64,000 nucleotides of DNA from Chitinophaga agri (GTDB taxonomy: Bacteria > Bacteroidota > Bacteroidia > Chitinophagales > Chitinophagaceae): contig NZ_CP048113.1 of the NCBI RefSeq assembly GCF_010093065.1, forward strand, positions 4,464,001 through 4,528,000, read 5' to 3'. A program made the translations under genes and the position numbers. This document shows positions 53,639-63,651 of the stretch, piece after piece (the first letter of the stretch is position 1; every line of letters starts with the position of its first letter). The notes beneath the pieces were generated by a model that saw only the letters and a program-made list of their open reading frames with translations, had not been told where the DNA came from and searched no databases.

Positions 53639-55081
53639 TTAGTATCCAGGGTTCTGATGGCCTTTCAGAGCAGGACTCACATCAAGCTCTCTCTGAGGAA
53701 GCGGCAGTATCACTCTGTCAGCACCCGCCTTCTTCGCCGGATCATTTTCACGCAATGAGAAGCCTCTTCTTAACAGGTCCATTCTCCGATGTCCTTCAAA
53801 GCAAAGTTCCTTACGCCTTTCATTCAGAATTGCATTAATGAAAGCTTCTTTTTCTCCGAATGTGTTGATATCCCATTCAGCGAGTCCGGCGCGTCTTCTC
53901 AATGCATTCATCAGTTTAACAGACTCCTGATTTACACCATTCAGTTCCGCCAGTGCTTCGGCTCTGTTCAGGTACATTTCAGTAACCCGGATCAGCGGCG
54001 CATTATCTTTATAAGTACCGACGTTCGGGAACTTCAGTGTGAACCGTTTCTTCTGTCCATTACCGGCAGTGCCTTCATCACTCATGAGGAAACGTTTATC
54101 ATTCGCCTCCTGTGTAAAGGCAGTTTCCAGTGAGGTTGTAAAAGGGCAGAATCCACCGTTATTAGTGGCAAAAGGCCTGTAATAATAGGCCCAGCCAAAA
54201 CCGCTGCCAGGAGGGTCTGTGTCTGTATTCTGAACAGAGAAGACATCTTCCATGGTATTCGCATCATAGAAAGCATAATCAGTGGCCAGGTTGTAATAAG
54301 GCGACTTCAGTACACTGTCGGCATATTGTGCAGCTTTATCCCACTGCTCACGATACAGATACAGTCGGGACAACAATGCGAATGCAGCACCTTTTGTAGC
54401 ACGGCCTCTTGCCATCACCGGGTCACTGAAGGTAGGTGACAGGTCGGGTAATGCTTCCAGCAGATCTTTTTCGAACTGTGCGTGGGCTTCATTCACAGTA
54501 CCTCTGGAAGGGTAAGTAATGTTACCATCAAAGGCAGCAGTGACAACAGGAATGCCCGGTGTTCCACCCTGCTGTACCTGATAAGGCTGTGCAAACAGGT
54601 TCAGTAACTGGAAGTACAGGATTGTTCTCACAAACTTTGCTTCCGCCACATACATCTTACGGTCTTTTGCGGAGAAGGCAGGGTCCTGTACACCCGGCAC
54701 TTTCTCTATCACCATATTAGCGCCCATGATCGCATCAAAATGAATGCGCCACATCTCACTGATGATAGAGCTGGAAGGGGAGGCTGTAAATGTGCTGATC
54801 TCACTGAATAATGCTGTTCCATAACATTCAGCATTATCTGCCATAAAATCGCCTATGATCTGTGGCTGACCTCCTGTAACCTCCGGACGCTGAGAGCGGC
54901 TGTATACGCCGTATAATGCGCTTAAAGAGGTAGGGCCAGATGTAAATACGAGGTCTGAAGGAATAGCCTGCTCCGGATCCTGCTGAAGGTCCTTACTGCA
55001 GGAAAACAAGCTGGTACAGGTCACACCTGCCAGCAGCCATATCCATATCTTATTTTTCCGGTTCATGTTGGCTGTTTTCAT
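53639..55081 (-). CDS. SusD/RagB family lipoprotein (pair 2)
   Basis: 480 residues. Lipobox TSLFSC at about residue 28; a second in-frame ATG at residue 6 (MNRKN) is an equally likely start. C-terminal FEGHRRMDLLRRGF and LPQRELDVSP are the family blocks. It lies 2 bp from the upstream SusC stop. Surface ligand-binding partner of the pair 2 SusC. Ligand unknown. Confidence 0.94.
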   Translation of the reverse strand: MKTANMNRKNKIWIWLLAGVTCTSLFSCSKDLQQDPEQAIPSDLVFTSGPTSLSALYGVYSRSQRPEVTGGQPQIIGDFMADNAECYGTALFSEISTFTASPSSSIISEMWRIHFDAIMGANMVIEKVPGVQDPAFSAKDRKMYVAEAKFVRTILYFQLLNLFAQPYQVQQGGTPGIPVVTAAFDGNITYPSRGTVNEAHAQFEKDLLEALPDLSPTFSDPVMARGRATKGAAFALLSRLYLYREQWDKAAQYADSVLKSPYYNLATDYAFYDANTMEDVFSVQNTDTDPPGSGFGWAYYYRPFATNNGGFCPFTTSLETAFTQEANDKRFLMSDEGTAGNGQKKRFTLKFPNVGTYKDNAPLIRVTEMYLNRAEALAELNGVNQESVKLMNALRRRAGLAEWDINTFGEKEAFINAILNERRKELCFEGHRRMDLLRRGFSLRENDPAKKAGADRVILPLPQRELDVSPALKGHQNPGY

Positions 55082-55083
55082 TT

Positions 55084-58000
55084 TTAAAATACCAGGTTTG
55101 CACCTACTGTGATTGATTTAGGTTGCGGCAAAGAGAAATAGCCTTCTCCTGCAACCTGTGCATTGGCACCATACTGAGATACTTCGGGGTCAGCACCACG
55201 GAAATGCCTGTCTTTTACGGTCAGGAGGTTTTGTCCCATTGCATACAGGCGAACGCCGCTCAGTACACGTGTACGGTTCAGCAGGCTGGCCGGTACATTA
55301 TATCCCAGGCTGAGTGTTTTAAGACGCAGGAATGAACCATTGAACAGCTGCGCACTGGAAAGCTGGGCAAAGCTATTGCCGTTCTTCCAGGAAGCACTGG
55401 TAGCAGCTGGTGCAAATGCCTGATCGCCCGGTTTCTGCCAGTAGTTCAGCAGGTCCTTGCTGACGTTGGTACTAACATTCACTTTGACATTATCCAGCTC
55501 TCTGAATTCTGTCAGCATCACTTTATTGCCATAGGAGAAATAGAAATTCACACCCAGATCAAACTGTTTGTAACGCACCGTATTGTTAAATCCACCTGTC
55601 CATTTTGGCATGCCGCTACCGACGATATTCTGGTCTTTTGCAGAAGGCGTAGAGGTTACCTTTCCATCCTTGGTATACCATTCCGGGTCGCCGGTTTCCG
55701 GATTGATACCCTTATATTTCAACAGGTAAAAAGTGTTCAGTGAATGTCCCTGCAGCACACGCTGGCCGTTATATGTGCTTAACACAAAGTTCCTGTTTTC
55801 ATCATCTTTGTTATCAGGGGGAAGTGATAAGACCTTGTTGTGCAGGTAACCCAGATTCAGGGTGGTGGTCCATTGCAGGTCTTTTGTCTTTACCGGCACA
55901 CCTGTGATTTGCAGGTCCACACCTCTGTTCAGCATTTCGCCGGTGTTCCTGGTAGCAAATCCAAAACCGGTTGTGGAAGGTATGACCATATACAACAGCA
56001 GGTTCTTTGAATGCTTGCTGTAATAATCCACTGATAATTGTAATCTGTTATCCAGTACATTGACCGCTACGCCCAGATCCAGCTGACGGTTTTCTTCCCA
56101 GCTGAGTTTAGGGTTTTTGATCTGCGTAGGTCTGAGACCAGGTTGTCCGCCATAGTTAGCATCATTACCCGCCGTGTACAATGACATATAATCGTAGTAA
56201 CCAATGCGGTCGTTACCTGTCACGCCGTAGCTGGCAGTAACTTTCATGTAGTCAATGAAGCCCAGGTCACGGATAAAACGCTCCTCCGACATGATCCAGC
56301 CGCCGGATACTGCCCAGAAGTTACCAAAACGGTTATTGGCATCAAAGCGGGAAGAACCATCGCGGCGCAATGTTCCTTCAAAGAGATATTTATCTTTATA
56401 GCGGTAGTTACCACGGAAGATGTAGGATTCAAGTCCCCAGGCCTTTCCCGTTGCCGCACCGGTAATGGTAGCAGCTGATCCGACATTCGGCAGCAGATCG
56501 CTGGTGAAACCGGAACCTGTTACCCTGATGTCATCATATCTGGCTGTTTCATAACTGTGCGCCGCCAGTAAAGTCACCTGGTGTACGTCAGCGAAACGTT
56601 TATCAAAATTGATACTGTTAGTGGTCAGCCATTTATTATCCTGCCAGATGGTTCTTCCGGCAGTACCGGCAGTAGTGCCCGTTATTTTGGCTGATCTGCG
56701 ATATCTCTCTTCTGTTTCCAGGAAGTCCATACCCCAGTCGGTTTTCACCCACAGATAGTCAGTAATATTCAGTTTTGCATAGGCATTACCGGTATTGCGG
56801 CGGGTATAATATTTATTGCTACTCAGATTAATATAGGCGAGTGGGTTATTACCTGGCGAATCATACTGTCCGTCGGCAGTATAGGCAGCCGTAAAGGGAG
56901 TATTCAGCAGTCCTCTTGTATAAGGTGCCTGCGTGCCATTTTCAACCGGTATACGGTCCATGTTGGTATAAGCAGTGGTGAAGTTAACACCAAGGCGTAA
57001 ATGCTTATTAGCGGTATGTTCCAGATTAATTCTTCCGGAGTACTTCTGCAGGTTGTTACCGATCACGAAGCTTTCATCATCAGCGTAATTACCGCCTATA
57101 TAAAAGCGGGTCTTTTCATTACCACCATTAGCAGATAATGAATAGTTACTATTACGACCGGTCCTTGTTACCAGGGAAGGCCAGTCGGTACTTTCCGCAG
57201 GAAAATCCTTCTGAGCAGCGCCTGTCACTTTGGTGATATAGTTATTAAAGAAACTGGCGTATTCAGGGCCATTTAAGACATCTATTTTACCGGTAGGCCT
57301 CACCCAGCCGGTGGCGTAGTCCAGCCTGATCTGGGTTTTCTGCCTGTAGCCACCTTTTTTAGTAGCGATCAGTATTACCCCGTTCGATCCTCGGGAGCCA
57401 TAAATAGCGGCAGCAGCAGCATCTTTCAGTACAGTAATGGACTCAATATCATCAGGATTCATTTCCAGCAGTGGATTCAGTAAAGAACCACCCCCGTTAT
57501 TGGTACTGTTGTACGCGCCATCATTTAATGGCACCCCATCTACAATAAACAGCGGCTGTGTACCTGCTGTGATGGACGCCGTTCCTCTTACCCTTACCAG
57601 GGAGGCATTACCCAGCAAGCCCGAAGAATTGGTCATGCTGACACCGGCTACCTGTCCCTGCAGTAGCTGCTGAGGTGTGACTGTAGGTACATTGGCAAAA
57701 TCAGCAGCTTTCACAACAGCAACAGCCTGTGTGGTATATTGCTGGGATTGCTCGCCATATCCGACCACTACTACTTCTGATAGCTTGGAGGATACAGATG
57801 CCAGTTTGATGTCTAACCGGGTCATGTCTGGTCCGACTTTCACCTGCCGGGACTGAAACCCGACCATAGAGAATTGCAGTTCGGGCGTTCCCCCGATGCT
57901 CATAGAATAAGACCCATCCGGACTGGTGGCTACGCGATAGGTGGAGCCTTTCAGGTGGATAGTAACACCGGGCAGGGGCGTACCGCTGCTATCGGCTGTA

Positions 58001-58089
58001 ACAGTGCCTGTAAGTGTCCTCATCTGCGCGAATGCTGGTAGCACAGATATTAATGAAAACAGATACAGGAATACTCCTTTTTTCATCAA
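55084..58089 (-). CDS. SusC/RagA TonB-dependent outer-membrane transporter (pair 2)
   Basis: 1001 residues. Signal peptide ending PAFAQ, regulatory-like beta domain (~22-100), plug (FIVDGVPLND; GSRGSNGVILIATKKGG) and barrel ending NLVF. No STN domain. Sequence differs strongly from the other two SusC proteins, so it is probably specific for a different ligand. Confidence 0.96.
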   Translation of the reverse strand: MMKKGVFLYLFSLISVLPAFAQMRTLTGTVTADSSGTPLPGVTIHLKGSTYRVATSPDGSYSMSIGGTPELQFSMVGFQSRQVKVGPDMTRLDIKLASVSSKLSEVVVVGYGEQSQQYTTQAVAVVKAADFANVPTVTPQQLLQGQVAGVSMTNSSGLLGNASLVRVRGTASITAGTQPLFIVDGVPLNDGAYNSTNNGGGSLLNPLLEMNPDDIESITVLKDAAAAAIYGSRGSNGVILIATKKGGYRQKTQIRLDYATGWVRPTGKIDVLNGPEYASFFNNYITKVTGAAQKDFPAESTDWPSLVTRTGRNSNYSLSANGGNEKTRFYIGGNYADDESFVIGNNLQKYSGRINLEHTANKHLRLGVNFTTAYTNMDRIPVENGTQAPYTRGLLNTPFTAAYTADGQYDSPGNNPLAYINLSSNKYYTRRNTGNAYAKLNITDYLWVKTDWGMDFLETEERYRRSAKITGTTAGTAGRTIWQDNKWLTTNSINFDKRFADVHQVTLLAAHSYETARYDDIRVTGSGFTSDLLPNVGSAATITGAATGKAWGLESYIFRGNYRYKDKYLFEGTLRRDGSSRFDANNRFGNFWAVSGGWIMSEERFIRDLGFIDYMKVTASYGVTGNDRIGYYDYMSLYTAGNDANYGGQPGLRPTQIKNPKLSWEENRQLDLGVAVNVLDNRLQLSVDYYSKHSKNLLLYMVIPSTTGFGFATRNTGEMLNRGVDLQITGVPVKTKDLQWTTTLNLGYLHNKVLSLPPDNKDDENRNFVLSTYNGQRVLQGHSLNTFYLLKYKGINPETGDPEWYTKDGKVTSTPSAKDQNIVGSGMPKWTGGFNNTVRYKQFDLGVNFYFSYGNKVMLTEFRELDNVKVNVSTNVSKDLLNYWQKPGDQAFAPAATSASWKNGNSFAQLSSAQLFNGSFLRLKTLSLGYNVPASLLNRTRVLSGVRLYAMGQNLLTVKDRHFRGADPEVSQYGANAQVAGEGYFSLPQPKSITVGANLVF

Positions 58090-58320
58090 GTAGATTTTTA
58101 ATTAATGCTGGAAGTCAGGCAGTACGATATATAGTACCAAGATTGAGATGTCGCATCTGTGGTTAAATGCGACCAATAGTCCCCCGTGTCTTTTATTGTT
58201 TTGATCTTCACACAGTCAAAAAGCAACACAAGATATAAAAAATCTTCAAATGATATGGAATGTGAGGCGTTAACGTATAAGTGGGGTTACCGGAGAGCAG
58301 GGGAAGGCATGGGCACAAAA

Positions 58321-58346
58321 AAGGGCCTGTTAAATAACAGGCCCTT
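58321..58346 (-). terminator. Terminator of SusCD pair 3
   Basis: An 11-bp stem AAGGGCCTGTT/AACAGGCCCTT with AAAT loop; on the minus strand a T-run follows. It lies 24 bp beyond the SusD stop at 58371. Confidence 0.85.
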
Positions 58347-58370
58347 CGATATATACATATCCGTTATAGC

Positions 58371-59825
58371 TTAGTTAGCGTCCCACCAAACTTTGTCATA
58401 CGCCAGTTTAGCACCCGGGAAGTTCGGGTTTCTGGTGATTTCACTGTTTGGATACAGGAAGCGCTGAGGCATTTGACCAGCAGGTAATACAGAAGCCTGA
58501 GAACGAACGAAGAAATCAGGATAACCTGTACGACGCCATTCTGTCCATGCTTCGAAGTTCTGGTTTCCGCACATGGCGAAATACTTCTGGGTGATGATCG
58601 CTTTGATCTGATCAGCAGAAGCAGCTGGGAAGGCAGCAGCCTGCGTAGTGATGTAAGCACCAGGAGTTACATTGTAAGCGGTAAAGCTGGCAGTGATACC
58701 TGACTGATACAGCGCTTTTGCATCACCGGTCAACCAGCCACGTGCTACACCTTCAGCCTGCAGGAAATAGCTTTCAGCTGCAGAGATGAATTTTACAGGA
58801 GCAGTAGCAGAAGCGGTCTTCTGTGCAGAAGCACCTACAGTAGTGCTAGGGATAGAGAACAGGAAGTCCCACTGACTTCTGTAGCTACCCTGAGGAATAC
58901 CTACGATACCGGTAGTATCAGGGTTAGGCTCATAGAATACGCTCACACGAGGATCGCCCAGCGCGTTCATCTGATCTACGTTAGTTTTGCTGGCAACGAG
59001 GTTCTGCGTTCTACCCAGACCTACGATTTCAGCATATAATGGGTTCTGGCTACCACCAGTTGTTACATAGTTGATCTTTGCATCAGTGGTCAGGAAAGTT
59101 TTACCCTGCAGGCTTTTTACACCAGCTTCAGCTCTCTGAGCATCTACTGAGCTCAGACGCAGGTAAGCACGCAGTTTCAGTGTATTACCGAAAGCCTGCC
59201 AGTTAGCCATGTTACCACCAAATACAACGTCATCGGTACCCGGACGGCCACCTGCAACAGCTGCAGGGTCAATCAGGGCGATACCTCTGTCGATCCATGT
59301 GAAGATACTGTCGTATACCTGTTTCTGAGGATCATATTTAGGCGCCAGAATTTCTGCGGATCCTGCTTTCAATGCATCTGATAAAGGAATATCACCAAAT
59401 GCGTCAGTCAGCAGCTGGAACTCATAGGCTTTCATCAGGTAAGCTACACCAGCGTACTGTTCGAGTCTTTTGGTGTTTGCTTTGTCGATGATCACCTGCA
59501 GGTCCTGCAGACCACCTGCGTACAGGATCTGCCATGGTCTGTCAAAGCTGGAAGGGTCCAGATTAACCTGCTCAAGGGTTCTATACTGAGAGGAACTGAT
59601 GTCCTGTGTCCAGTATTGTGCCCACAGACCACCATATACCTGGAAGTTGTTACCTACAACCATACCGGCAGCAGCCTGCGCAGATGGCAGTAAATAGCTA
59701 GGATCCAGATCAACAACCCTGGTCGGGTTTTCGTTGATATCCAGGAATTTGCTACATCCTGTTATTGAAAGTGACAGCACTGCAAGGATACCCGCCGCTG
59801 ACTTAACTATATTTTTCTTCATCAT
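58371..59825 (-). CDS. SusD-like lipoprotein, SusD-like_2 group (pair 3)
   Basis: 484 residues from the ATG at 59825 (MMKKNIVKSAAGILAVLS), which gives the lipoprotein signal ending SITGC; the longer ORF starting 7 codons upstream overlaps the SusC stop. It lacks the classic FEGHR block of pairs 1 and 2, and has SKFLDINENPTRVVDLDPSY near the N-terminus, typical of the second SusD group. It is the partner of the pair 3 SusC. Confidence 0.9.
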   Translation of the reverse strand: MMKKNIVKSAAGILAVLSLSITGCSKFLDINENPTRVVDLDPSYLLPSAQAAAGMVVGNNFQVYGGLWAQYWTQDISSSQYRTLEQVNLDPSSFDRPWQILYAGGLQDLQVIIDKANTKRLEQYAGVAYLMKAYEFQLLTDAFGDIPLSDALKAGSAEILAPKYDPQKQVYDSIFTWIDRGIALIDPAAVAGGRPGTDDVVFGGNMANWQAFGNTLKLRAYLRLSSVDAQRAEAGVKSLQGKTFLTTDAKINYVTTGGSQNPLYAEIVGLGRTQNLVASKTNVDQMNALGDPRVSVFYEPNPDTTGIVGIPQGSYRSQWDFLFSIPSTTVGASAQKTASATAPVKFISAAESYFLQAEGVARGWLTGDAKALYQSGITASFTAYNVTPGAYITTQAAAFPAASADQIKAIITQKYFAMCGNQNFEAWTEWRRTGYPDFFVRSQASVLPAGQMPQRFLYPNSEITRNPNFPGAKLAYDKVWWDAN

Positions 59826-59845
59826 TATAAGCTTGCATTTAAACA

Positions 59846-62800
59846 TTAGAAGGATACTCTCACATTAAAACCGAAGTTTCTCAGAGACGGCTGCGCTGTA
59901 AAGTCGAAACCTTGCTCGTTACCAGCACCACCAGAGTTTACTTCAGGATCTGCGTATTTGTTCTTAGCCCACAGTGCCAGGTTATTACCGAAGAGACCTA
60001 CGGTCAGATCTCCGAACGGAGTTCTCTGCAGTACGCTCTTAGGAATACGGTAGCTCAGGCTAGCCTCACGCAGTCTTACATAAGATGCATCCAGAACGTT
60101 CTGACCATCAGGTTTGTTAGTCCAGTAGTTCTCAGGAATATACTTCGTTGTGTTTGGAATGAATTTGGTAGCATCGTTAGGATCTACAGTTACTGAACCT
60201 GGCCATACGATGCCCAGACGGTCAGCAGCAGCTGATTCTTCAGATACACCTACGAAGTCAGTGATGTCTCTTGTACGGGAGAAGAATTTACCACCTTGTT
60301 TAGTATCAAACAGGAGGCTGAAGGTGAAGCCTTTGTAGCCAGCGTTCACACCCCATGAAGCCTGATATTTAGGATTGTAGGAACCCAGGTATACTGCAGT
60401 TGGAGTGCTCAGTGGCAGACCGTTTGCATCTACTACTACGTTACCGTTACCATCACGACGGATATCCTGTGCATAGAACTCACCGTATGGTCTGCCTTTA
60501 GCAGCAACGATGCTCATACCAGTGAAACCACCGATCACGATCTGATCAGCAACACCTAAATCCAGTACGGTATTTTTGTTTTTAGTATAAGTACCAAACA
60601 GTTCAACGGTCAGACCAGAAGCAGTACGGATTGGCGTACCTCTTAAACCGATCTCAATACCTTTGTTCTCAACCAGACCAGTGTTCAGTGTTTTCTGAGT
60701 AGAACCGGTAGATGGTGCTAAAGGAACCGGGATGATCTGATCTTTAGACTTGTTTTTGTAAACAGACAGGTCCAGGGAGATTCTGTTATCCAGGAAGTTG
60801 ATTTCAGTACCGATTTCCGCAGCAGTTGTGATCTCTGGTTTCAGCGCAGAGTTACCAATTGCATCAGACAATGTGTAACCGTTGATACCATTGAAAGGGA
60901 AAGTAGTGCTACCGAAACCGCCGTTGATAGAAGTTGCAGCATAGTAAGTACGCAGCAGATATGGATCTGCGTCATTACCCACCTGTGCCCAGCTAGCTCT
61001 TAATTTACCGTAGTTGATGATCTTAGCCAGTGGAGCGTCTTTGAACAGCTCGGAGAATACAAATGATCCGTTTACGCTAGGGTAGAAGAAAGAGTTATTT
61101 TGTTTAGGCAGGGTAGAAGACCAGTCGTTACGTGCAGTAGCACCGATATACAACAGGTTTTTGTAAGACAGGTTTAACTCAGCGTATAAACCTACCAGAC
61201 GACGTCTTGACAGCGCATCAAAAGTAATGATAGGACCACTACTGTTGTCGAAACTGTACCATCCTGGAACCACCAGACCAGCAGCGTTAGTCTGCAGTTC
61301 AGTAGTGCTCAATGTACGCTGACGGATGTTGTTACCTACCATCAGGGACGTTTTGAAATCAGGACCGAAGTCTTTTTTAGCAGTTACCATGAAGTCATGT
61401 ACCACTTCAGCCAGGTTATACTGGTCTTTGCTGTACAAACCTGTAGCAGTCTGCAGGTTTCTTGACTGGCTGTAGTTACCAGCATCATCAGCAGGTGCAA
61501 AAGAGTATTTAGGAGATTTGTATGTACGACGGTCAGTATAAACGTCAGCACCTACACGCTCTAATACATCTAACCATTCCAATGGTTTGTATTCGATAGT
61601 GAACGTACCAGTCATCCTGTCTACATCATTCTGGTTTCTATAGTTCTGCAGAATGAAATAAGGGCTCTTGGTATATGCACCATAATAACCATAGTAAGGA
61701 ACACCATTTGCGTTGGTCAGGTTACCGAAGCTATAGTAAGGATTGCTCAGGTCGCCCATTTTGTCGATAGGAATGTCACGTGGGGTCTGTAATATATTGT
61801 TATATACAGAACCACCGCCCTGACCACCCTGGATCATGTTAGCACTGATCTTGTTGTAGTTCATAGTTACGCTGGTAGAGAACTTGTTGCTCAGTTCAGC
61901 GGAAGCATTGAAACGTACACCATATTTGTTGTACTTGTCGTTGTTACCAGGCATTACTCCATCAGAGTTCAGGCTGTTAAGTGACAGGTAGTAAGTAGTT
62001 TTCTCGCCAGCACCGGACAAAGCCACGTTAGTGTTAACTGCTTTACCCAGGTCAAAGAATTTTTTAACGTTGTCTGTCTGTGCGCTGTAAGCCTTTTTCA
62101 GTCTTACACCGTTGATAGACTGACCCCATTCTTCTTCAACACCAGTGAACGGACGTCCCCAGCTGAAGTTTTCCCTAGGATCTGCGTCGAACCCGTCAGC
62201 ACCATTATAATAACCCTGACCATATTTGTTCTGGAAGTCAGGCAGCTTCGCAATGTTAGAGAAGGTAACAGCAGAAGCTACAGTCACTTCATTTTTCTTA
62301 TTACCACCTTTCTTACCTTTTTTGGTAGTGATGATCAACGCACCGTTAGATGCACGGGAACCGTACAGTGCCGCAGCCGCAGGGCCTTTCAGCACGGTTA
62401 CAGACTCGATATCTTCAGGGTTCAGGTCATTACCACGGTTACCGAAGTCGGTAGAGGAAAGGCTGTTATCACCACCATTGATGCTGGAGTTGTCAATAGG
62501 CATACCATCTACAACCATCAGCGCCTGGTTGTTACCAGTGATGGAAGAACCACCTCTTAATACGATTCTGGAAGAAGATCCAGGAGCGTTCGCACTTGTA
62601 CCAATGTTCACACCCGCAATCTTACCTGCGAGACCATTCAGTGCACTTGTACTCTGACCTTTGGTCAGCTCATCAGTCTTAATTGTTGGTGCTGCGTAAC
62701 CCAGGGATGATTTGTCACGACGGATCGCGTTAGCGGTTACTACAGTTTCAGTAAGTTTTGTTACATCAGGATATAAAACTACGTTGTGTTTAGTACCACT

Positions 62801-63058
62801 ACCGAGTTTTAACTCCTGGTCTTTCATACCGACAAATTTCACAGTTAGGGCGGTAGCTCCCGCTGGTACCTGAATGGTATACTCTCCATTCATGTTTGTC
62901 ACAGTACCAGTCGTTGTACCTTTTACAATTACTGTAGCGCCGATCACCGGACTTCCATCATCAGAGGAAGTAACCTTCCCTGTAATGGGGCGAGTCTGCG
63001 CAACCACCTGTCCAACTACCACGATAGAGGGCAGGAGGAAAAATAAACTTTTCCTCAT
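59846..63058 (-). CDS. SusC/RagA TonB-dependent outer-membrane transporter (pair 3)
   Basis: 1070 residues. Signal peptide ending VVAQ, regulatory-like domain (~22-102), plug (MVVDGMPIDN; GSRASNGALIITTKKGKKG) and barrel ending RVSF. It is the longest of the three SusC proteins. A TATATTTG box lies 274 bp upstream, so a long leader is possible. No STN domain. Confidence 0.96.
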   Translation of the reverse strand: MRKSLFFLLPSIVVVGQVVAQTRPITGKVTSSDDGSPVIGATVIVKGTTTGTVTNMNGEYTIQVPAGATALTVKFVGMKDQELKLGSGTKHNVVLYPDVTKLTETVVTANAIRRDKSSLGYAAPTIKTDELTKGQSTSALNGLAGKIAGVNIGTSANAPGSSSRIVLRGGSSITGNNQALMVVDGMPIDNSSINGGDNSLSSTDFGNRGNDLNPEDIESVTVLKGPAAAALYGSRASNGALIITTKKGKKGGNKKNEVTVASAVTFSNIAKLPDFQNKYGQGYYNGADGFDADPRENFSWGRPFTGVEEEWGQSINGVRLKKAYSAQTDNVKKFFDLGKAVNTNVALSGAGEKTTYYLSLNSLNSDGVMPGNNDKYNKYGVRFNASAELSNKFSTSVTMNYNKISANMIQGGQGGGSVYNNILQTPRDIPIDKMGDLSNPYYSFGNLTNANGVPYYGYYGAYTKSPYFILQNYRNQNDVDRMTGTFTIEYKPLEWLDVLERVGADVYTDRRTYKSPKYSFAPADDAGNYSQSRNLQTATGLYSKDQYNLAEVVHDFMVTAKKDFGPDFKTSLMVGNNIRQRTLSTTELQTNAAGLVVPGWYSFDNSSGPIITFDALSRRRLVGLYAELNLSYKNLLYIGATARNDWSSTLPKQNNSFFYPSVNGSFVFSELFKDAPLAKIINYGKLRASWAQVGNDADPYLLRTYYAATSINGGFGSTTFPFNGINGYTLSDAIGNSALKPEITTAAEIGTEINFLDNRISLDLSVYKNKSKDQIIPVPLAPSTGSTQKTLNTGLVENKGIEIGLRGTPIRTASGLTVELFGTYTKNKNTVLDLGVADQIVIGGFTGMSIVAAKGRPYGEFYAQDIRRDGNGNVVVDANGLPLSTPTAVYLGSYNPKYQASWGVNAGYKGFTFSLLFDTKQGGKFFSRTRDITDFVGVSEESAAADRLGIVWPGSVTVDPNDATKFIPNTTKYIPENYWTNKPDGQNVLDASYVRLREASLSYRIPKSVLQRTPFGDLTVGLFGNNLALWAKNKYADPEVNSGGAGNEQGFDFTAQPSLRNFGFNVRVSF

Positions 63059-63529
63059 AAGCTTTGTTGTTTCTGGTTGTTTAGTTTAAATATTCAATGA
63101 ATAGAAAAAACTCTTCTCAGGCAACCGACCACTGGCTCTGAAATAGCTGTCCTACGTTGATTAAAAACTTTGTTGATAAAATCAATTACATCTACTGGTT
63201 CCCCGCGATCGTCATAACGATTTAGTTGTCCTGGAAAATCCTTGAATTAGTATATAGAGGGTGAGAAGCCTTTCACAGGTCTTTTCTCATAAGCATTTAC
63301 CCTTCTTTGTTGTTTAACTTAATTTTAACGTTCAAATATAAATTAATTAACAATAATTTCTGTGAAAATAGGCCAACAAATTATATGTTACAACACCCCT
63401 TTAACAGTTTTTTAACATAACGTAAAAAACATTATTTGTAATAATCAAAATTTGTTACACATATGTGTTATGGGTTTATAGGGTCAAAAATAATTTACTA
63501 CAATAAGTAAGGCCAACAGTTTAAAAAAG
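63059..63529. other. AT-rich intergenic region upstream of SusC 3
   Basis: About 470 bp; the part from 63300 to 63500 is strongly AT-rich. It contains the -7 box at 63333. No gene-like ORF was recognised. The transposase terminator follows. Confidence 0.5.
63333..63340 (-). promoter_or_regulatory. -7 box for SusC pair 3
   Basis: The minus strand reads TATATTTG (TAnnTTTG); predicted leader ~270 nt to the ATG at 63058. A -33 TTG was not found at normal spacing. Confidence 0.35.
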
Positions 63530-63553
63530 GCAGGTGATAGGAATACCACCTGC
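63530..63553 (-). terminator. Terminator of the transposase-like gene
   Basis: A 7-bp stem GCAGGTG/CACCTGC with 10-nt loop. On the minus strand it is followed by CTTTTTTAAA; 98 bp after the stop at 63652. Confidence 0.6.
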
Positions 63554-63651
63554 GCGCTCATCAACCAAAATCTAAATCCGGGTTTTGTTCCGAATCTAAA
63601 TAAAAGCTAAGCTGCATCACTGCAACAATATCGTAAGTGAAAGGGCAATAT

